Of a stretch of DNA of 64,000 nucleotides, positions 8,994 through 18,376 are shown piece after piece (the first letter of the stretch is position 1; each line of letters opens with the position of its first letter). A program made the position numbers and the translations under genes. Source of the stretch: [Clostridium] innocuum (GTDB lineage Bacteria; Bacillota_I; Bacilli_A; Erysipelotrichales; Erysipelotrichaceae). Under the pieces are notes generated by a model. It was given only the letters and a program-made list of their open reading frames with translations, was not told the origin of the DNA and did no database searches. The DNA lies in the NCBI GenBank assembly GCA_012317185.1, contig CP048838.1:682001-746000 (forward strand), in the 5' to 3' direction.

Positions 8994-9371
8994 ATGTTCT
9001 TTAAACGCAAAGAAAAGAAAGAGGAGCCTGTACAGGAAGAGGTACAGGATACTGGTGAGCTGCTGGCAAACGCACAACGAGCTGTTGCAGAGCTTAAGGA
9101 TAAGAGTGGAGAGGAACGCATTGCGGCATTAAACGAAATAGGAATCCTGTATGCGGAAGCAAAACAGACTGATGAAGCTATCACATATCTGGAAATGAGT
9201 CTTTCGGAAAAGAAGGATCTGGGGAAGGGATATCGTACACTGCTGAATCTGTATAATACCAAACGAAGAGAGGCCGCAAAGGCAAAGGATGATGAACAGA
9301 TTCAGTATTATCTTCGTAAGATTGATGAAATGATGGCGATTTCCAAGGAAGTCACGAGAGCCAGCTTTTAA
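8994..9371 (+). CDS. Small TPR-like helical protein of unknown function
   Basis: A 125-residue acidic/basic helical protein: a charged N-terminus (FFKRKEKKEEPVQEEV), then helical pairs resembling a tetratricopeptide repeat (IAALNEIGILYAEAKQTDEA). No signal peptide or catalytic motif. ATG 8994 follows TAGGAG; the TTG at 8988 is an alternative. It sits between the EIIC and aldolase genes with tight spacing, so it probably serves the same pathway, perhaps as an adaptor. The function is not recognised. Confidence 0.6.
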   Translation: MFFKRKEKKEEPVQEEVQDTGELLANAQRAVAELKDKSGEERIAALNEIGILYAEAKQTDEAITYLEMSLSEKKDLGKGYRTLLNLYNTKRREAAKAKDDEQIQYYLRKIDEMMAISKEVTRASF

Positions 9372-9410
9372 AACCGGAAACGATATAATAAAAACAAGGA
9401 GGAGCTTGGA

Positions 9411-10247
9411 ATGTATAAGAATCTGATAGAAATGTTTAGGGAAAATGAAGGAAAGGGAGCTGTGGGAGCCTTCAATCTGCACTGCTTTGAAATGCTGCCG
9501 GCACTGATTGCGGCTGCACAGGAATTGGGAACACCCATCATTATTCAGACGTCTCTGGGGACTGCGGAATATATCGGATTTGAGGCACTGATTGCGGCTG
9601 TCAAAGCATTGGCACAGAAAGCGGATATCAATGTATGTCTGCATATGGATCACTGCAAATCCATAGAAGCGTTAAAAAAAGCAATAGATCTAGGGTATTC
9701 CAGTGTTATGTATGACGGCAGTGATCTGCCACTGGAGGAGAATATCAAAAACACACAGGAGGTCGTTGCCTACGCCCATGAGCGCAATGTATCTGTGGAA
9801 GGGGAAATCGGAAGCATTGGAGGAGCAGAGGATGGTATTGTGGTGGAAAAAAGCGATGCCGCCTACACTAAGCCTACGGATGCAATCCGTTTTGTAAAGG
9901 AAACGAACGTGGATGCTTTGGCAGTCGCAATCGGAACTACTCATGGACAGTATAAATCCAAAGCAAACATAAATTATGAGCTGCTGGAAACCTTACAGGA
10001 TAAGCTGCCGGATGTCGGACTTGTGCTGCATGGCGGTACCGGTGTCAGTGATGAGGATATGAAGCGATGTGCAAAGGGTATGAAGAAAATCAATGTCGGC
10101 ACGGAATTAAATAAATCTTATATTGAAGAAGTGAATGCCAGCTTCCCGGATGCAACACCGTTAACATCTTTACGAAAGCTGTTTACGCCGGCAAACGATC
10201 ATATCAAACGTATCATCACAGAAAAATCCACATTATTTAAGATATAG
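9411..10247 (+). CDS. Class II fructose/tagatose-bisphosphate aldolase family protein
   Basis: A 278-residue class II aldolase of normal length. Visible zinc and catalytic signatures are the HMDHCKS motif (Asp and His, about residues 82-86), EGEIGSIGG, a His in IGTTHGQY and LHGGTG, the phosphate-binding turn. The family splits ketose-1,6-bisphosphates to dihydroxyacetone phosphate and an aldehyde. In this operon it is expected to cleave the phosphorylated derivative of the imported substrate after a second phosphorylation. SD AAGGAGGAG eight bases before the ATG. Confidence 0.85.
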   Translation: MYKNLIEMFRENEGKGAVGAFNLHCFEMLPALIAAAQELGTPIIIQTSLGTAEYIGFEALIAAVKALAQKADINVCLHMDHCKSIEALKKAIDLGYSSVMYDGSDLPLEENIKNTQEVVAYAHERNVSVEGEIGSIGGAEDGIVVEKSDAAYTKPTDAIRFVKETNVDALAVAIGTTHGQYKSKANINYELLETLQDKLPDVGLVLHGGTGVSDEDMKRCAKGMKKINVGTELNKSYIEEVNASFPDATPLTSLRKLFTPANDHIKRIITEKSTLFKI

Positions 10248-10329
10248 CCAAATGCCAGCGGAACGGTGGGCATTTGTATAACAGAATCAGATAACACCTG
10301 ATGAAAACAAACAAAGGAGAAGCTGTAAA

Positions 10330-10932
10330 GTGAAAAAGACACTCGTATTGCTGGCAGGCTATCCGGGCACCGGAAAATCCTATCTGATGCGTCAGATTCA
10401 GGAAGCATATCCAACATTTCAAATCCTTTCCCCGGATGAATATAAAGAAGAAATGTGGGATCGTTACGGTTTTGATACGATGGAGGAAAAAGAAGCCGAT
10501 ATACAAAAGGCTTGGCTAGCATATTACAAGGATATGAAGGATATGATGCAGATGGATATACCCATTCTGAGCGATTATCCTTTCAGTGATAAACAAAAAA
10601 GCAGACTGGAACAATTGGCAGCCACACACGCCTATCAGATTGTGACCATACGGCTTGTGGCAGATTTAGACATCTTGTATGAACGCCAAAGAGCACGTGA
10701 TCTGGATGATACACGCCACCCGGGACATATTGCCGGCAGCTTTCACAAGGGAGATATACTTCAGAGCAGGGATGAGCAGCCCTGTATGGTTGGTTATGAG
10801 GAATTCATGAACCGGTGTAAGAACCGTGGGTATGGAACCTTTGCATTGGGTACGGTGCTAGAGCTTGATGTTACCGATTTCAGCCGTGCGGATTATCCTG
10901 CCCTCATGCAGAAGCTGAAAAGAATATTATGA
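10330..10932 (+). CDS. P-loop kinase-like protein (AAA_33 / gluconokinase-like)
   Basis: A 200-residue single-domain P-loop protein with Walker A AGYPGTGKSYL at residues 9-19 and a nucleoside/sugar kinase fold. Start GTG at 10330 with AAAGGAG seven to ten bases upstream. No Zeta-toxin partner is present. As last gene of the PTS/aldolase operon it is a candidate for the second phosphorylation needed before aldol cleavage, which is inference from context. Confidence 0.65.
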   Translation: MKKTLVLLAGYPGTGKSYLMRQIQEAYPTFQILSPDEYKEEMWDRYGFDTMEEKEADIQKAWLAYYKDMKDMMQMDIPILSDYPFSDKQKSRLEQLAATHAYQIVTIRLVADLDILYERQRARDLDDTRHPGHIAGSFHKGDILQSRDEQPCMVGYEEFMNRCKNRGYGTFALGTVLELDVTDFSRADYPALMQKLKRIL

Positions 10933-11577
10933 TAAGTCAGTAACTCAGAAAAGCGGTATTTTACATATAAGCGACTAGCTGCTATATTCTTCTGATATAC
11001 GAAATTAGATAATAGAAATCAAGCCTAAATTTCAGAAAATATTACTTCATTATCAGCAGATCACTTGTCTGCGACAAAAAGATGGAATCATCCATTTTTT
11101 TGAGAAATATGTATAATATAAATCGGCTATCTTTGAAAGATAGTGTTGTTCTTGCACATACCGTAAATGATTTTAGCTAGTTTAGCGGTACATGCAACCT
11201 TGGCGGCTTTTGAATTTAACGGGTTCAATTGCTGCCTTTTCTTTTGATAAAACTGATTGATGGGAACATGTTTTATACTCTTTTCGGTGAAAAAGAAAAC
11301 TATCAGAATCATATAAAATGGTTGCTGTATTAAAAAATGTTTGATAGACAAGAAAATTGAAAAATGAATGAATTTACGAAGATGACAAACGCTTACTGCC
11401 TTGTCATCTTTCTTTAAATAACCATGGACATCATTTTTTGCTTCAAATGCCTTAAACTATAATGTTATATCATATAGAAATGAATGAATCTGGTATCATT
11501 TATAATGAGTTGAAGAAAATTGATTTTCTTTCATCTTTTCACAATTCACTGCGTTATACAGAATGAGGAGGGGCGTC
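10933..11577. other. Intergenic stretch with a transposase remnant
   Basis: Apart from the minus-strand transposase remnant described separately, this AT-rich stretch has no convincing gene. The segment from 11380 shows a GATGACAAA...TTTGTCATC-like repeat (GATGACAAACG at about 11381 and CTTGTCATCTTTCTTT at about 11400), a terminator-like structure. The promoter of the sigma-factor gene should lie at about 11460-11560. Confidence 0.35.
11127..11351 (-). pseudogene. C-terminal remnant of an IS110-like transposase
   Basis: The 74-codon minus-strand frame ends with YQKKRQQLNPLNSKAAKV and AKLAKIIYGMCKNN, resembling the extreme C-terminus of IS110/Transposase_20 proteins (small basic residues, KxA..ARKL..IIY..LKN). 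There is no catalytic Ser domain or DEDD domain and no complementary 5' part nearby, so only a decayed tail remains. The identification rests on a short motif. Confidence 0.4.
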
Positions 11578-12105
11578 ATGCAGATGAAAATAAATAAACA
11601 TGCTGTTTCTAAGGAAGCAGAGCTGGAAACAGCCATACGGGATGCCTATCCGAAAGTGTATTCCTACCTGTATCATCGAACACTGGATGTGGCACTGTCC
11701 AAGGATCTGACACAGGAAACCTTTTACCGGTTTTACAGACATCTGGATCAATATGAGGAACAGGGAAAGCTGCTGAATTTTCTATACCGTATTGCTAGGC
11801 ATTTGGTGTATGACCATACCCGCTCCAGACGGTATACGGACGAGCTGCAGGAGGAGCAGATGCGCGATGATACGTATAATGGTGAGCGGCTGTTTCAGAA
11901 GAAGGAGGAATTTGTAATTCTTCGTTCATGGATAAGCGAGCTGCCTCCGCATTTGCAGGATGTGCTTCTGCTGCGGTATGATGAAGGATTGAAATACCGG
12001 GATATCTCACAGATTACGGGAATTCATGTTTCCACTGTGAAATCGCAGGTAAGGCTGGCACTCCATATATTGAAAAAACGTGCTCAGAAGGAGGGATGGA
12101 AGTGA
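11578..12105 (+). CDS. ECF-type RNA polymerase sigma factor
   Basis: A 175-residue sigma-70 family protein. Region 2 is visible (AYPKVYSYLYHRTLDVALSK then DLTQETFYRFYRHL) and region 4 at the end has YRDISQITGIHVSTVKSQV, a typical HTH. No region 1 or 3, as in ECF sigma factors. ATG 11578 is placed after AGGAGGGG; the earlier ATG at 11563 lies upstream of that ribosome site. The following membrane protein overlaps it by four bases or more, as anti-sigma factors usually do. Confidence 0.85.
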   Translation: MQMKINKHAVSKEAELETAIRDAYPKVYSYLYHRTLDVALSKDLTQETFYRFYRHLDQYEEQGKLLNFLYRIARHLVYDHTRSRRYTDELQEEQMRDDTYNGERLFQKKEEFVILRSWISELPPHLQDVLLLRYDEGLKYRDISQITGIHVSTVKSQVRLALHILKKRAQKEGWK

Positions 12106-12836
12106 AAAAAGAAAGGATTTGCCTGGAAACGCTGGAAATACCGGACATACCGGAGGACGATATTGTGGAGGTTATCACAAACGTAAAGGAACTGCTACAA
12201 AAGCGTGCTGTGAAAAAATATGAAAGCAGTATACTGAAAAGTCTGCGTGAGCTGCTGTATGTACATGGTTGGAAAAGTATTGTATTACAGGGGGGACTGA
12301 CACTGCTTGTGGCACTAGCTGTATGGCTGTGTCTGCCAAATGGATATAAGATGAATTCTGTAGCCTTTCTTTCACTTGGAAGCTCTCTGTTGTCTGTTGC
12401 TGTTACAGTAGAGGTTTTCCGATGTGATATCTATGGTATGAAGGAGCTGGAAATGGCGTCGCCTTATTCGCCGCAGCGTATGCTTATGTGGAAAATGCTT
12501 CTGCTGGGTGGTATCTCCTTTCTGGGAATTCTGATTATCGCAGTCAGCATCTCCCTGCAAACGGATATTCATCTGCTTACGCTGCTGTATAGCGGCTGTA
12601 TTCCGTTTTTGCTGCTGAATGCCTTTACCTTACACCTATATGCCCATGATCAGGTTTTGCAGGTGTTTCTGACGGTATACGGCTTTGCGGCAGGTGGTCT
12701 TGTCCTGCTGGAGCTGTTTGGAGTGGGATATTGGATCGGTTTTCTGGAACAATATGGCGGGCAGCTGTTTCTTGCTGTTCTGGTATACAGCGGTTATGTC
12801 CTGTGGGACCATTGCAGGAGGAATCTTCATGTGTAG
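12102..12836 (+). CDS. Membrane protein, probable anti-sigma/sensor partner of the ECF sigma factor
   Basis: A 244-residue protein with a 70-residue soluble charged N-terminus followed by about six hydrophobic segments (for example LTLLVALAVWLCLP and LGILIIAVSISL). GTG 12102 is seven bases after AAGGAGG, while ATG 12096 is too close, so GTG is preferred; it overlaps the sigma stop codon. Position and topology suggest a membrane-anchored regulator of the sigma factor, but no zinc anti-sigma HxxxCxxC motif is present. It could instead be part of the ABC exporter encoded downstream. Confidence 0.55.
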   Translation: MKKERICLETLEIPDIPEDDIVEVITNVKELLQKRAVKKYESSILKSLRELLYVHGWKSIVLQGGLTLLVALAVWLCLPNGYKMNSVAFLSLGSSLLSVAVTVEVFRCDIYGMKELEMASPYSPQRMLMWKMLLLGGISFLGILIIAVSISLQTDIHLLTLLYSGCIPFLLLNAFTLHLYAHDQVLQVFLTVYGFAAGGLVLLELFGVGYWIGFLEQYGGQLFLAVLVYSGYVLWDHCRRNLHV

Positions 12837-14004
12837 ACTGTGTCTGCGTGAGCTGCATAAATTTTTCCACTCCCGGCTGCATTGTGCCCTGCTGTGTGTC
12901 CTGCTGCTGTTTCCGCTTCTGCATCTTGCTTTTACGCTGCATGCGCAGACACAGGAGTGCTACGCCTTGCTCAATGATAAGGTATTGAACGCAAAAGAAG
13001 CAAAAGCCATAGCGGACGATCTGCGCAGAAGCATGTCCGGGACAGTGCAGAAGAGCTGGATTGCCGATCGAAAGCAGGAGCTGGAAAAGCTTGTCGAGCA
13101 GGGAATCCAGAAAGAGGATATTCGCTATCAAACACTGGATCAGGCATACTGGGACGGCTATCGTACCATGGAAATGGTGGATGCCATACGATTGGACCCG
13201 CAGACACCTGCTATCGTACGACATGATTTGAACACACACCAATGGCGCTATGGTCCATACGAGGGCTGGATGAGCCGCATGAAGATATTTGAGAACACTG
13301 CCAAGCTGTATGCACTCTTCTGCCTGTTTCTGTTTGGAAGTATGTTTAATCAGGAGGAATCCTGCGATATGCTGGAGCTGTTGAAAAGCTGCCGAAAGGG
13401 GAGGAGGAAGCTTGCCTGTGCCAAACTGATTGTCTCTTTTTCACTGGCACTCATGCTGGCGGCCGCGCTGTATATCATACTGTCTGTATCAACCTCTATG
13501 ATCCTGGACTTATCCGGTGGGGATACGACACTCATGATGCTGAGAACACTGCATATCTATACATTTTCACAGATTGATTTGCAGGCGCTTGGATTGTTGC
13601 TGCTCAGTGGAATAGCGTGTACTCTGTTTGCTGTCTTCACCTCCGTCATAGTAAAAAAACCGGCAGTTTCGCTGGGACTTGGCATGCTCTTTTTTCTATT
13701 GCCGATGCTGATAGCGATGGATGGTCTGCAAACCTCGTGGACATCATTTTTTCCATCCAATTTCCTTTCCTTTCGGGCAATTGATCAGCTTATGACAACG
13801 CCATGGCTTGCTGTTTTGGGAAACCTCTATCATCGTTTGCCCCTGTTGTCCGTTGTATGGAGCTTTCTGTGTATCGTGCTGATTCCGGTTATGATTGCAA
13901 AACACAGCAGCATCCGTTCATGGTCGATCATGCGCATGATGAGTACATTGGGGAAGAGTACAAAACGGAAACCGAACCATACCGATCATAATATCCGTTC
14001 ATAG
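12829..14004 (+). CDS. ABC-2-like permease with large extracytoplasmic loop (first of two)
   Basis: A 391-residue membrane protein: one N-terminal membrane helix (about residues 18-40), a ~160-residue extracytoplasmic domain, then five or six C-terminal membrane helices (for example MLAAALYIILS and LGMLFFLLPMLIA). This one-plus-five topology is typical of ABC-2 permeases of bacteriocin-immunity or antibiotic exporters. ATG 12829 follows GGAGG by seven bases; it overlaps the upstream gene by eight bases. Its partner permease at 14996 has the same architecture, and the ATPase lies between them. Confidence 0.7.
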   Translation: MCRLCLRELHKFFHSRLHCALLCVLLLFPLLHLAFTLHAQTQECYALLNDKVLNAKEAKAIADDLRRSMSGTVQKSWIADRKQELEKLVEQGIQKEDIRYQTLDQAYWDGYRTMEMVDAIRLDPQTPAIVRHDLNTHQWRYGPYEGWMSRMKIFENTAKLYALFCLFLFGSMFNQEESCDMLELLKSCRKGRRKLACAKLIVSFSLALMLAAALYIILSVSTSMILDLSGGDTTLMMLRTLHIYTFSQIDLQALGLLLLSGIACTLFAVFTSVIVKKPAVSLGLGMLFFLLPMLIAMDGLQTSWTSFFPSNFLSFRAIDQLMTTPWLAVLGNLYHRLPLLSVVWSFLCIVLIPVMIAKHSSIRSWSIMRMMSTLGKSTKRKPNHTDHNIRS

Positions 14005-14135
14005 GCTAATCATAGAAGTCTGTACAGCTTCCGCGATGAAGGTGGAGTGAGGGAAAGAACAGAAATGAAGTGATCCGGCAAATGAAACATGCAGAAAATT
14101 ATATACTTGTATTCAGCAAGAGATAGGAGATTTAT

Positions 14136-14999
14136 ATGAATGTAAAACTGGAACAGCTGTCCAAGCACTTTGGAAGCGTCATTGCGGTTCAACATATGAA
14201 TGCCGTATTAAAGCCGGGAATCACCGGTCTTTTGGGAGCGAATGGCAGCGGAAAAACCACACTGCTGCGCATGATGGTCAACGTACTGCCTCCGGATGAG
14301 GGACATATCCTATACGGTGATATTGACATACGGGAAAAACGGGAGGAATATCTTGCCAATATCGGCTATATGCCGCAGCATCTGGGTATGTATCCAACCT
14401 TTCGGGTTGAGGAATTCCTTCAGTATATGGGGGCTGTCAAGGGCTTGACGAAGTCCTATACGATGCAGCGTATACAGGAGCTTCTTCCTGCAGTTCACCT
14501 GGAGCCACAGCGGAAAAAGAAGATTCGGACGCTTTCCGGCGGCATGCGGCAGCGCCTTGGCATTGCACAGGCACTCCTGAACGATCCTGCTGTCCTGATT
14601 CTCGATGAACCGACCGCAGGGCTGGATCCAAAGGAACGAAACCAGTTTTCCCAGCTTTTAAGCGAGATGTCCAAGGATAAAATCATTTTACTGTCAACAC
14701 ATATTGTCAGTGATGTGGAAGCCATAGCCGATCAGATTATGATCATGAAAAAGGGGTGTCTGATTGCCCATGATACACCGCAAAAGCTTCTTTCGATGCT
14801 GGACGGCAGGGTGAAGGAGCGTCAGGTATCACAAAAAGAGCTGGAGCAGCTGCGTGGGCATGCCGTTATATGCTATCAGCGTGCATCAACACAGGGAACA
14901 CTTGTCCGCTATCTGGATGAAACAGGCAGGGATGCCTGCAGTGTGGAGCCGACCCTGAACGATTTGTATTTATATCATTTTCAGGAGGAAGAGGCATGA
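14136..14999 (+). CDS. ABC transporter ATP-binding protein
   Basis: A 287-residue ATPase with Walker A GANGSGKTTLL (about 34-44), signature LSGGMRQRLG, Walker B AVLILDEPTAGLDP and the His of the switch loop (LLSTHIVSD). The last 70 residues are a family-variable tail. Such ATPases pair with ABC-2 permeases to export peptides, lipids or antibiotics. It overlaps the next permease by four bases (ATGA). SD AGATAGGAG eight bases before the ATG. Confidence 0.92.
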   Translation: MNVKLEQLSKHFGSVIAVQHMNAVLKPGITGLLGANGSGKTTLLRMMVNVLPPDEGHILYGDIDIREKREEYLANIGYMPQHLGMYPTFRVEEFLQYMGAVKGLTKSYTMQRIQELLPAVHLEPQRKKKIRTLSGGMRQRLGIAQALLNDPAVLILDEPTAGLDPKERNQFSQLLSEMSKDKIILLSTHIVSDVEAIADQIMIMKKGCLIAHDTPQKLLSMLDGRVKERQVSQKELEQLRGHAVICYQRASTQGTLVRYLDETGRDACSVEPTLNDLYLYHFQEEEA

Positions 15000-16348
15000 G
15001 ACTGTATTTGCTGGAATGTAAAAAAATAATGACCTCCCGCTTTCATCTGATTCTTTTACTGCTGTTTATGATGCTTCCGATGGTCATTTTTCAAAATAGA
15101 ATTACGGATACCGGAGAAAATACGAATCCTTATCGGCATGCGGATGGAAGCAGGATGAGCAAGGAAGAAATTCAGGAGGAAGTGCATCATGAAAAATTAA
15201 AATGGACCGGTACCATGGATACAGCGTGGTGGAACCGTTTAAAGGTGGCAAAAAAAGCGGCAGATAAACGCATAGATACGCATTTTTTCAACATGGAGAA
15301 AATGAATGCACTGTATGGGAAAGACTGGTATGAGGATTATCAAAGCAATAAAAGAGATTACGCCTATGCGGATGATACAAAGGAAGCAAAAAAAGGAAAG
15401 CGGATTCTCTATCTGCGCGAGGAGTTTCTACCAAATTATAAAGAGGATATCGCAGATGAGGTGGTCAGCATGCTGTATTTGAATTATGGAAAGACTATGC
15501 TAGCGGATAAACCATGGAACAGTGAGGATGGCACCTTTGGGACGATGTACAGCTCATTTAATAATGAAAAGGTCGCAGCCCCGGTATATTCCCTTGATGT
15601 GAGCAGGGCTGAGCTTCAGCTGCTGAAGGATTACATGAATGAAAAGAAATCCTTTCATTACGGAGACAGCAGAGAATGGTTTTCCTTACTGGAAACCTAT
15701 TCCACAGTAGGCATCGTGCTTATGGTGTGGGTACTGGTGATATCCAGCAATGTGGTCAACAGGGAGCGTAAACAGAATATGCTGGAGGTGCTCAGCTCCT
15801 GCAGCAGAGGCGGCAGCGCTTTATTCTTGTCCAAGCTGGCCGCTGTGATAACCTGTGCACTGATTGGCTTGCTGCTGATGATTCTGCCGGTAACACTGTA
15901 TGCGTGGCTGTCCGGAAATCTTGGTGATATGGCAGTAAATATCACCGAGGGTCTGCATATGATTTCTGTATTTACCTATCAGGAGGGATTCCTCATATCA
16001 ATGGAGGTCCTTGTACTGGGAGCTATGGTCTGTGCAATTCTGGGAACACTTGCCTCCACCTGTCTGAAATCCTCCTATGTATCTCTTGGACTCTGCATGC
16101 TGTGTATGCTTGCAGGTACTGCTCTGTCCTCCTACGCATCGTGGATGAAGCTGTTTCCCTTTAAATTTATGGAACTCTTACATGTGTCGCAGTCAGAGGC
16201 TTCACCTGCAATCTGTTTGATCAGGCCTTTTTCCTCTGGAAGCTGCTTCCTCTTGTATGGATTCCCTGCAGTTTTCTGCTTTGCTATGCAACCCTACGCA
16301 TCTATCGCTCCCGCTCTTATCACAGAATTTAGAAGCTATAAAGCATGA
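14996..16348 (+). CDS. ABC-2-like permease (second of two), possible C-terminal frameshift
   Basis: The frame encodes 450 residues: one membrane helix, a ~200-residue outer loop, then five C-terminal helices. It parallels the permease at 12829. At about 16190-16200 the frame may shift: the +1 frame downstream reads FTCNLFDQAFFLWKLLPLVW and then a hydrophobic helix and a basic RIYRSRSYHRI end at 16332, which mirrors the last helix and end of the sister permease better than the annotated frame does. The gene may therefore be slightly damaged, or the annotated tail may be genuine. Coupled to the ATPase by ATGA overlap. Confidence 0.65.
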   Translation: MRLYLLECKKIMTSRFHLILLLLFMMLPMVIFQNRITDTGENTNPYRHADGSRMSKEEIQEEVHHEKLKWTGTMDTAWWNRLKVAKKAADKRIDTHFFNMEKMNALYGKDWYEDYQSNKRDYAYADDTKEAKKGKRILYLREEFLPNYKEDIADEVVSMLYLNYGKTMLADKPWNSEDGTFGTMYSSFNNEKVAAPVYSLDVSRAELQLLKDYMNEKKSFHYGDSREWFSLLETYSTVGIVLMVWVLVISSNVVNRERKQNMLEVLSSCSRGGSALFLSKLAAVITCALIGLLLMILPVTLYAWLSGNLGDMAVNITEGLHMISVFTYQEGFLISMEVLVLGAMVCAILGTLASTCLKSSYVSLGLCMLCMLAGTALSSYASWMKLFPFKFMELLHVSQSEASPAICLIRPFSSGSCFLLYGFPAVFCFAMQPYASIAPALITEFRSYKA

Positions 16349-16628
16349 AAAGGAACATGCTGTCCATGAAAGAGGATGCAAGGCATAGCTGTAGCTGAAA
16401 TAAGCTGAAATGAGGATATATCCTATACGTGATTGATTGCACCCCTGTGGATATGAGGAAGGGGAGTCTTTATTGATAAACAAGGTCAATGGACGGTGAA
16501 CGGTAACGGATATAATTGTGCAGCATAAGAACTTACGTAGTTGTTTGAAAAACAAACTTATAGGAAAACAGTGTACGAACAGGCTGGAATATGATATATT
16601 TATAGCATTCAAAAGCGAGGGATAAGCG

Positions 16629-18296
16629 ATGAAAAAATATATATATTTTCTGATTCCCGTATATGCACTGTACATATTCGGAATGTTTTATGTGATGCTG
16701 CCGCCGTTAAACTGGCATGCACCTGCCTTCTGGAAGTTTCTTGCATTAAGCGTTGGACCGTTGCTGGTGCTGCTAATTGTATTTTCCTTTACCAAACGGC
16801 AGATTGATTCCTTTCAGAACTGGCGTTCATCCTTTCATAATAAGAATGTCGTCAATATGACAAGCGAACAGAAGCGCTGGGGAACGATTTGCAAGATCTC
16901 TATTCTGGCACTGATTTTTGTGGTTGTCTTCCCATCCGCCGCAACGCTGGTTACTTCACGCATCTTCCATGCCAAGGCATTCTCACAGAGAATCGAGCCA
17001 AAGGATGTGGAATTCAGCGAGGTTCCACAGGTAGACTTTAAAAAGACACCGATCATCGACCGTGACAGCTCTATCCGTCTGGGAGATAAGGTTATGGGCA
17101 ATATGACGGAGTGGGTATCCCAGTTTGATGTCAGCAATGAGTATACACAGATTTCCTACAAGGACAGTGTGTATCGCGTGACGCCGTTAACCTATAACGG
17201 ATTTATCAAATATTTCAAAAACAAGAGCGGCGGGGTGCCGGCCTATATCACGGTGGACAGCACCAGTGGAAAAACGCAGCTGGTGAAGCTGAAGGATCTC
17301 GGAATGGATGGTATGAAATATGTTCCATCTGCGTATTTCAATGAAAACCTGAGCCGTCATTTGCGTTTCCAGTATCCGACTGAAATTTTCGGAGAGCCAT
17401 CCTTTGAAATCGATGAGGAAGGAAGACCGTGGTACATTTGTACGACCTATACGTATTCCGGCGTCGGAAATAAGAAACGTGTCACCGGAGCCGTATTCCT
17501 GGATCCGATCACCGGGAAAAGTGAGAAGTATGATACCAAGCATATTCCATCCTGGGCAGACCGCATTTATCCGGAATCTCTTGTTGTGGAGGAGCTGGAT
17601 GACAACGGCAGTCTGAAGAAGGGCTTCTGGAACTCCCAGTTTGGACAGACCGGTGTCATTGTAACCTCCGAGGGCTATAATTATCTGGAAAAGAACGGGG
17701 ATATCTGGCTGTACAGCGGACTGACCTCCGCAAATGCGGATGAATCCAATCTGGGCTTTGTGCTGGTGAATCTGCGCACGCATGAAGCGATGAAAATCGC
17801 AACGGCGGGTGCCAATGAAAAAAGCGCTATGAAAAGTGCGCAGTCCGAGGTGAAAAACTACGGCTACCAGTCCACCTTCCCGCTGCTGATCAACATCAAG
17901 GGAAATCCGGTTTATTTAATGTCTTTGAAGGACAATGGTCTGATTAAAATGTATGCAACAGTATCCGCAGTGGATTATCAGAAGGTTGCTACTGTTTACA
18001 CAGATGAAGGTCTGGATGCCCTGTTTAAAAAGACACTGAATCTTTTAGGAAGCGGCAGTGAGGACAGTATCAGTAAGGAGTCCTTAAAAACAGAAGATAT
18101 TACGGTTGCCGGAGTGGAAAAAATCAACATGGACGGTAATACGATCTATTATATTCAGTCGGAAAAGGGCGATATTTATAAGATTAGCTTTACGACGAAA
18201 TATGAAAATCAGCTCGTATTCCTGAAAACAGGCGATAAACTGAAAATATCCTATATTGATGCCGAGGGCATTAAGACGATTAAGGAACTGAAATGA
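16629..18296 (+). CDS. Large membrane-anchored hypothetical protein
   Basis: A 555-residue protein with three membrane segments in the first 120 residues (VYALYIFGMFYVML, LLVLLIVFSF, ILALIFVVVFPSAATL) and then a ~430-residue, beta-rich extracytoplasmic domain with many YxxV and GN repeats (SEKYDTKHIPSWADRIYP, IKGNPVYLMSLKD). No catalytic motif recognised. SD AGCGAGGGATAAGCG precedes ATG 16629. It is followed by a good terminator, and with 280 bases upstream it is probably transcribed alone. The fold may resemble a PepSY or beta-propeller-like sensor, but I cannot assign it. Confidence 0.6.
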   Translation: MKKYIYFLIPVYALYIFGMFYVMLPPLNWHAPAFWKFLALSVGPLLVLLIVFSFTKRQIDSFQNWRSSFHNKNVVNMTSEQKRWGTICKISILALIFVVVFPSAATLVTSRIFHAKAFSQRIEPKDVEFSEVPQVDFKKTPIIDRDSSIRLGDKVMGNMTEWVSQFDVSNEYTQISYKDSVYRVTPLTYNGFIKYFKNKSGGVPAYITVDSTSGKTQLVKLKDLGMDGMKYVPSAYFNENLSRHLRFQYPTEIFGEPSFEIDEEGRPWYICTTYTYSGVGNKKRVTGAVFLDPITGKSEKYDTKHIPSWADRIYPESLVVEELDDNGSLKKGFWNSQFGQTGVIVTSEGYNYLEKNGDIWLYSGLTSANADESNLGFVLVNLRTHEAMKIATAGANEKSAMKSAQSEVKNYGYQSTFPLLINIKGNPVYLMSLKDNGLIKMYATVSAVDYQKVATVYTDEGLDALFKKTLNLLGSGSEDSISKESLKTEDITVAGVEKINMDGNTIYYIQSEKGDIYKISFTTKYENQLVFLKTGDKLKISYIDAEGIKTIKELK

Positions 18297-18335
18297 GGTT
18301 CTCAATGCTGTAGAATATCATCAAATTCAGGTTTT

Positions 18336-18376
18336 AAAAAGGGTTAATTTCATTTTTTAAAGAAATTGACCCTTTT
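18336..18376 (+). terminator. Rho-independent terminator
   Basis: Stem AAAAGGGTTAATTTC pairs with GAAATTGACCCTTTT across a T/A-rich loop (one mismatch) and runs into TTTTTG. It ends the transcript of the 555-residue membrane protein. Confidence 0.75.

Noticed and set aside
12625..13242. Minus-strand frame of 205 codons opposite the first ABC permease
   Set aside because: Shadow of two real overlapping plus-strand genes; no start signals.
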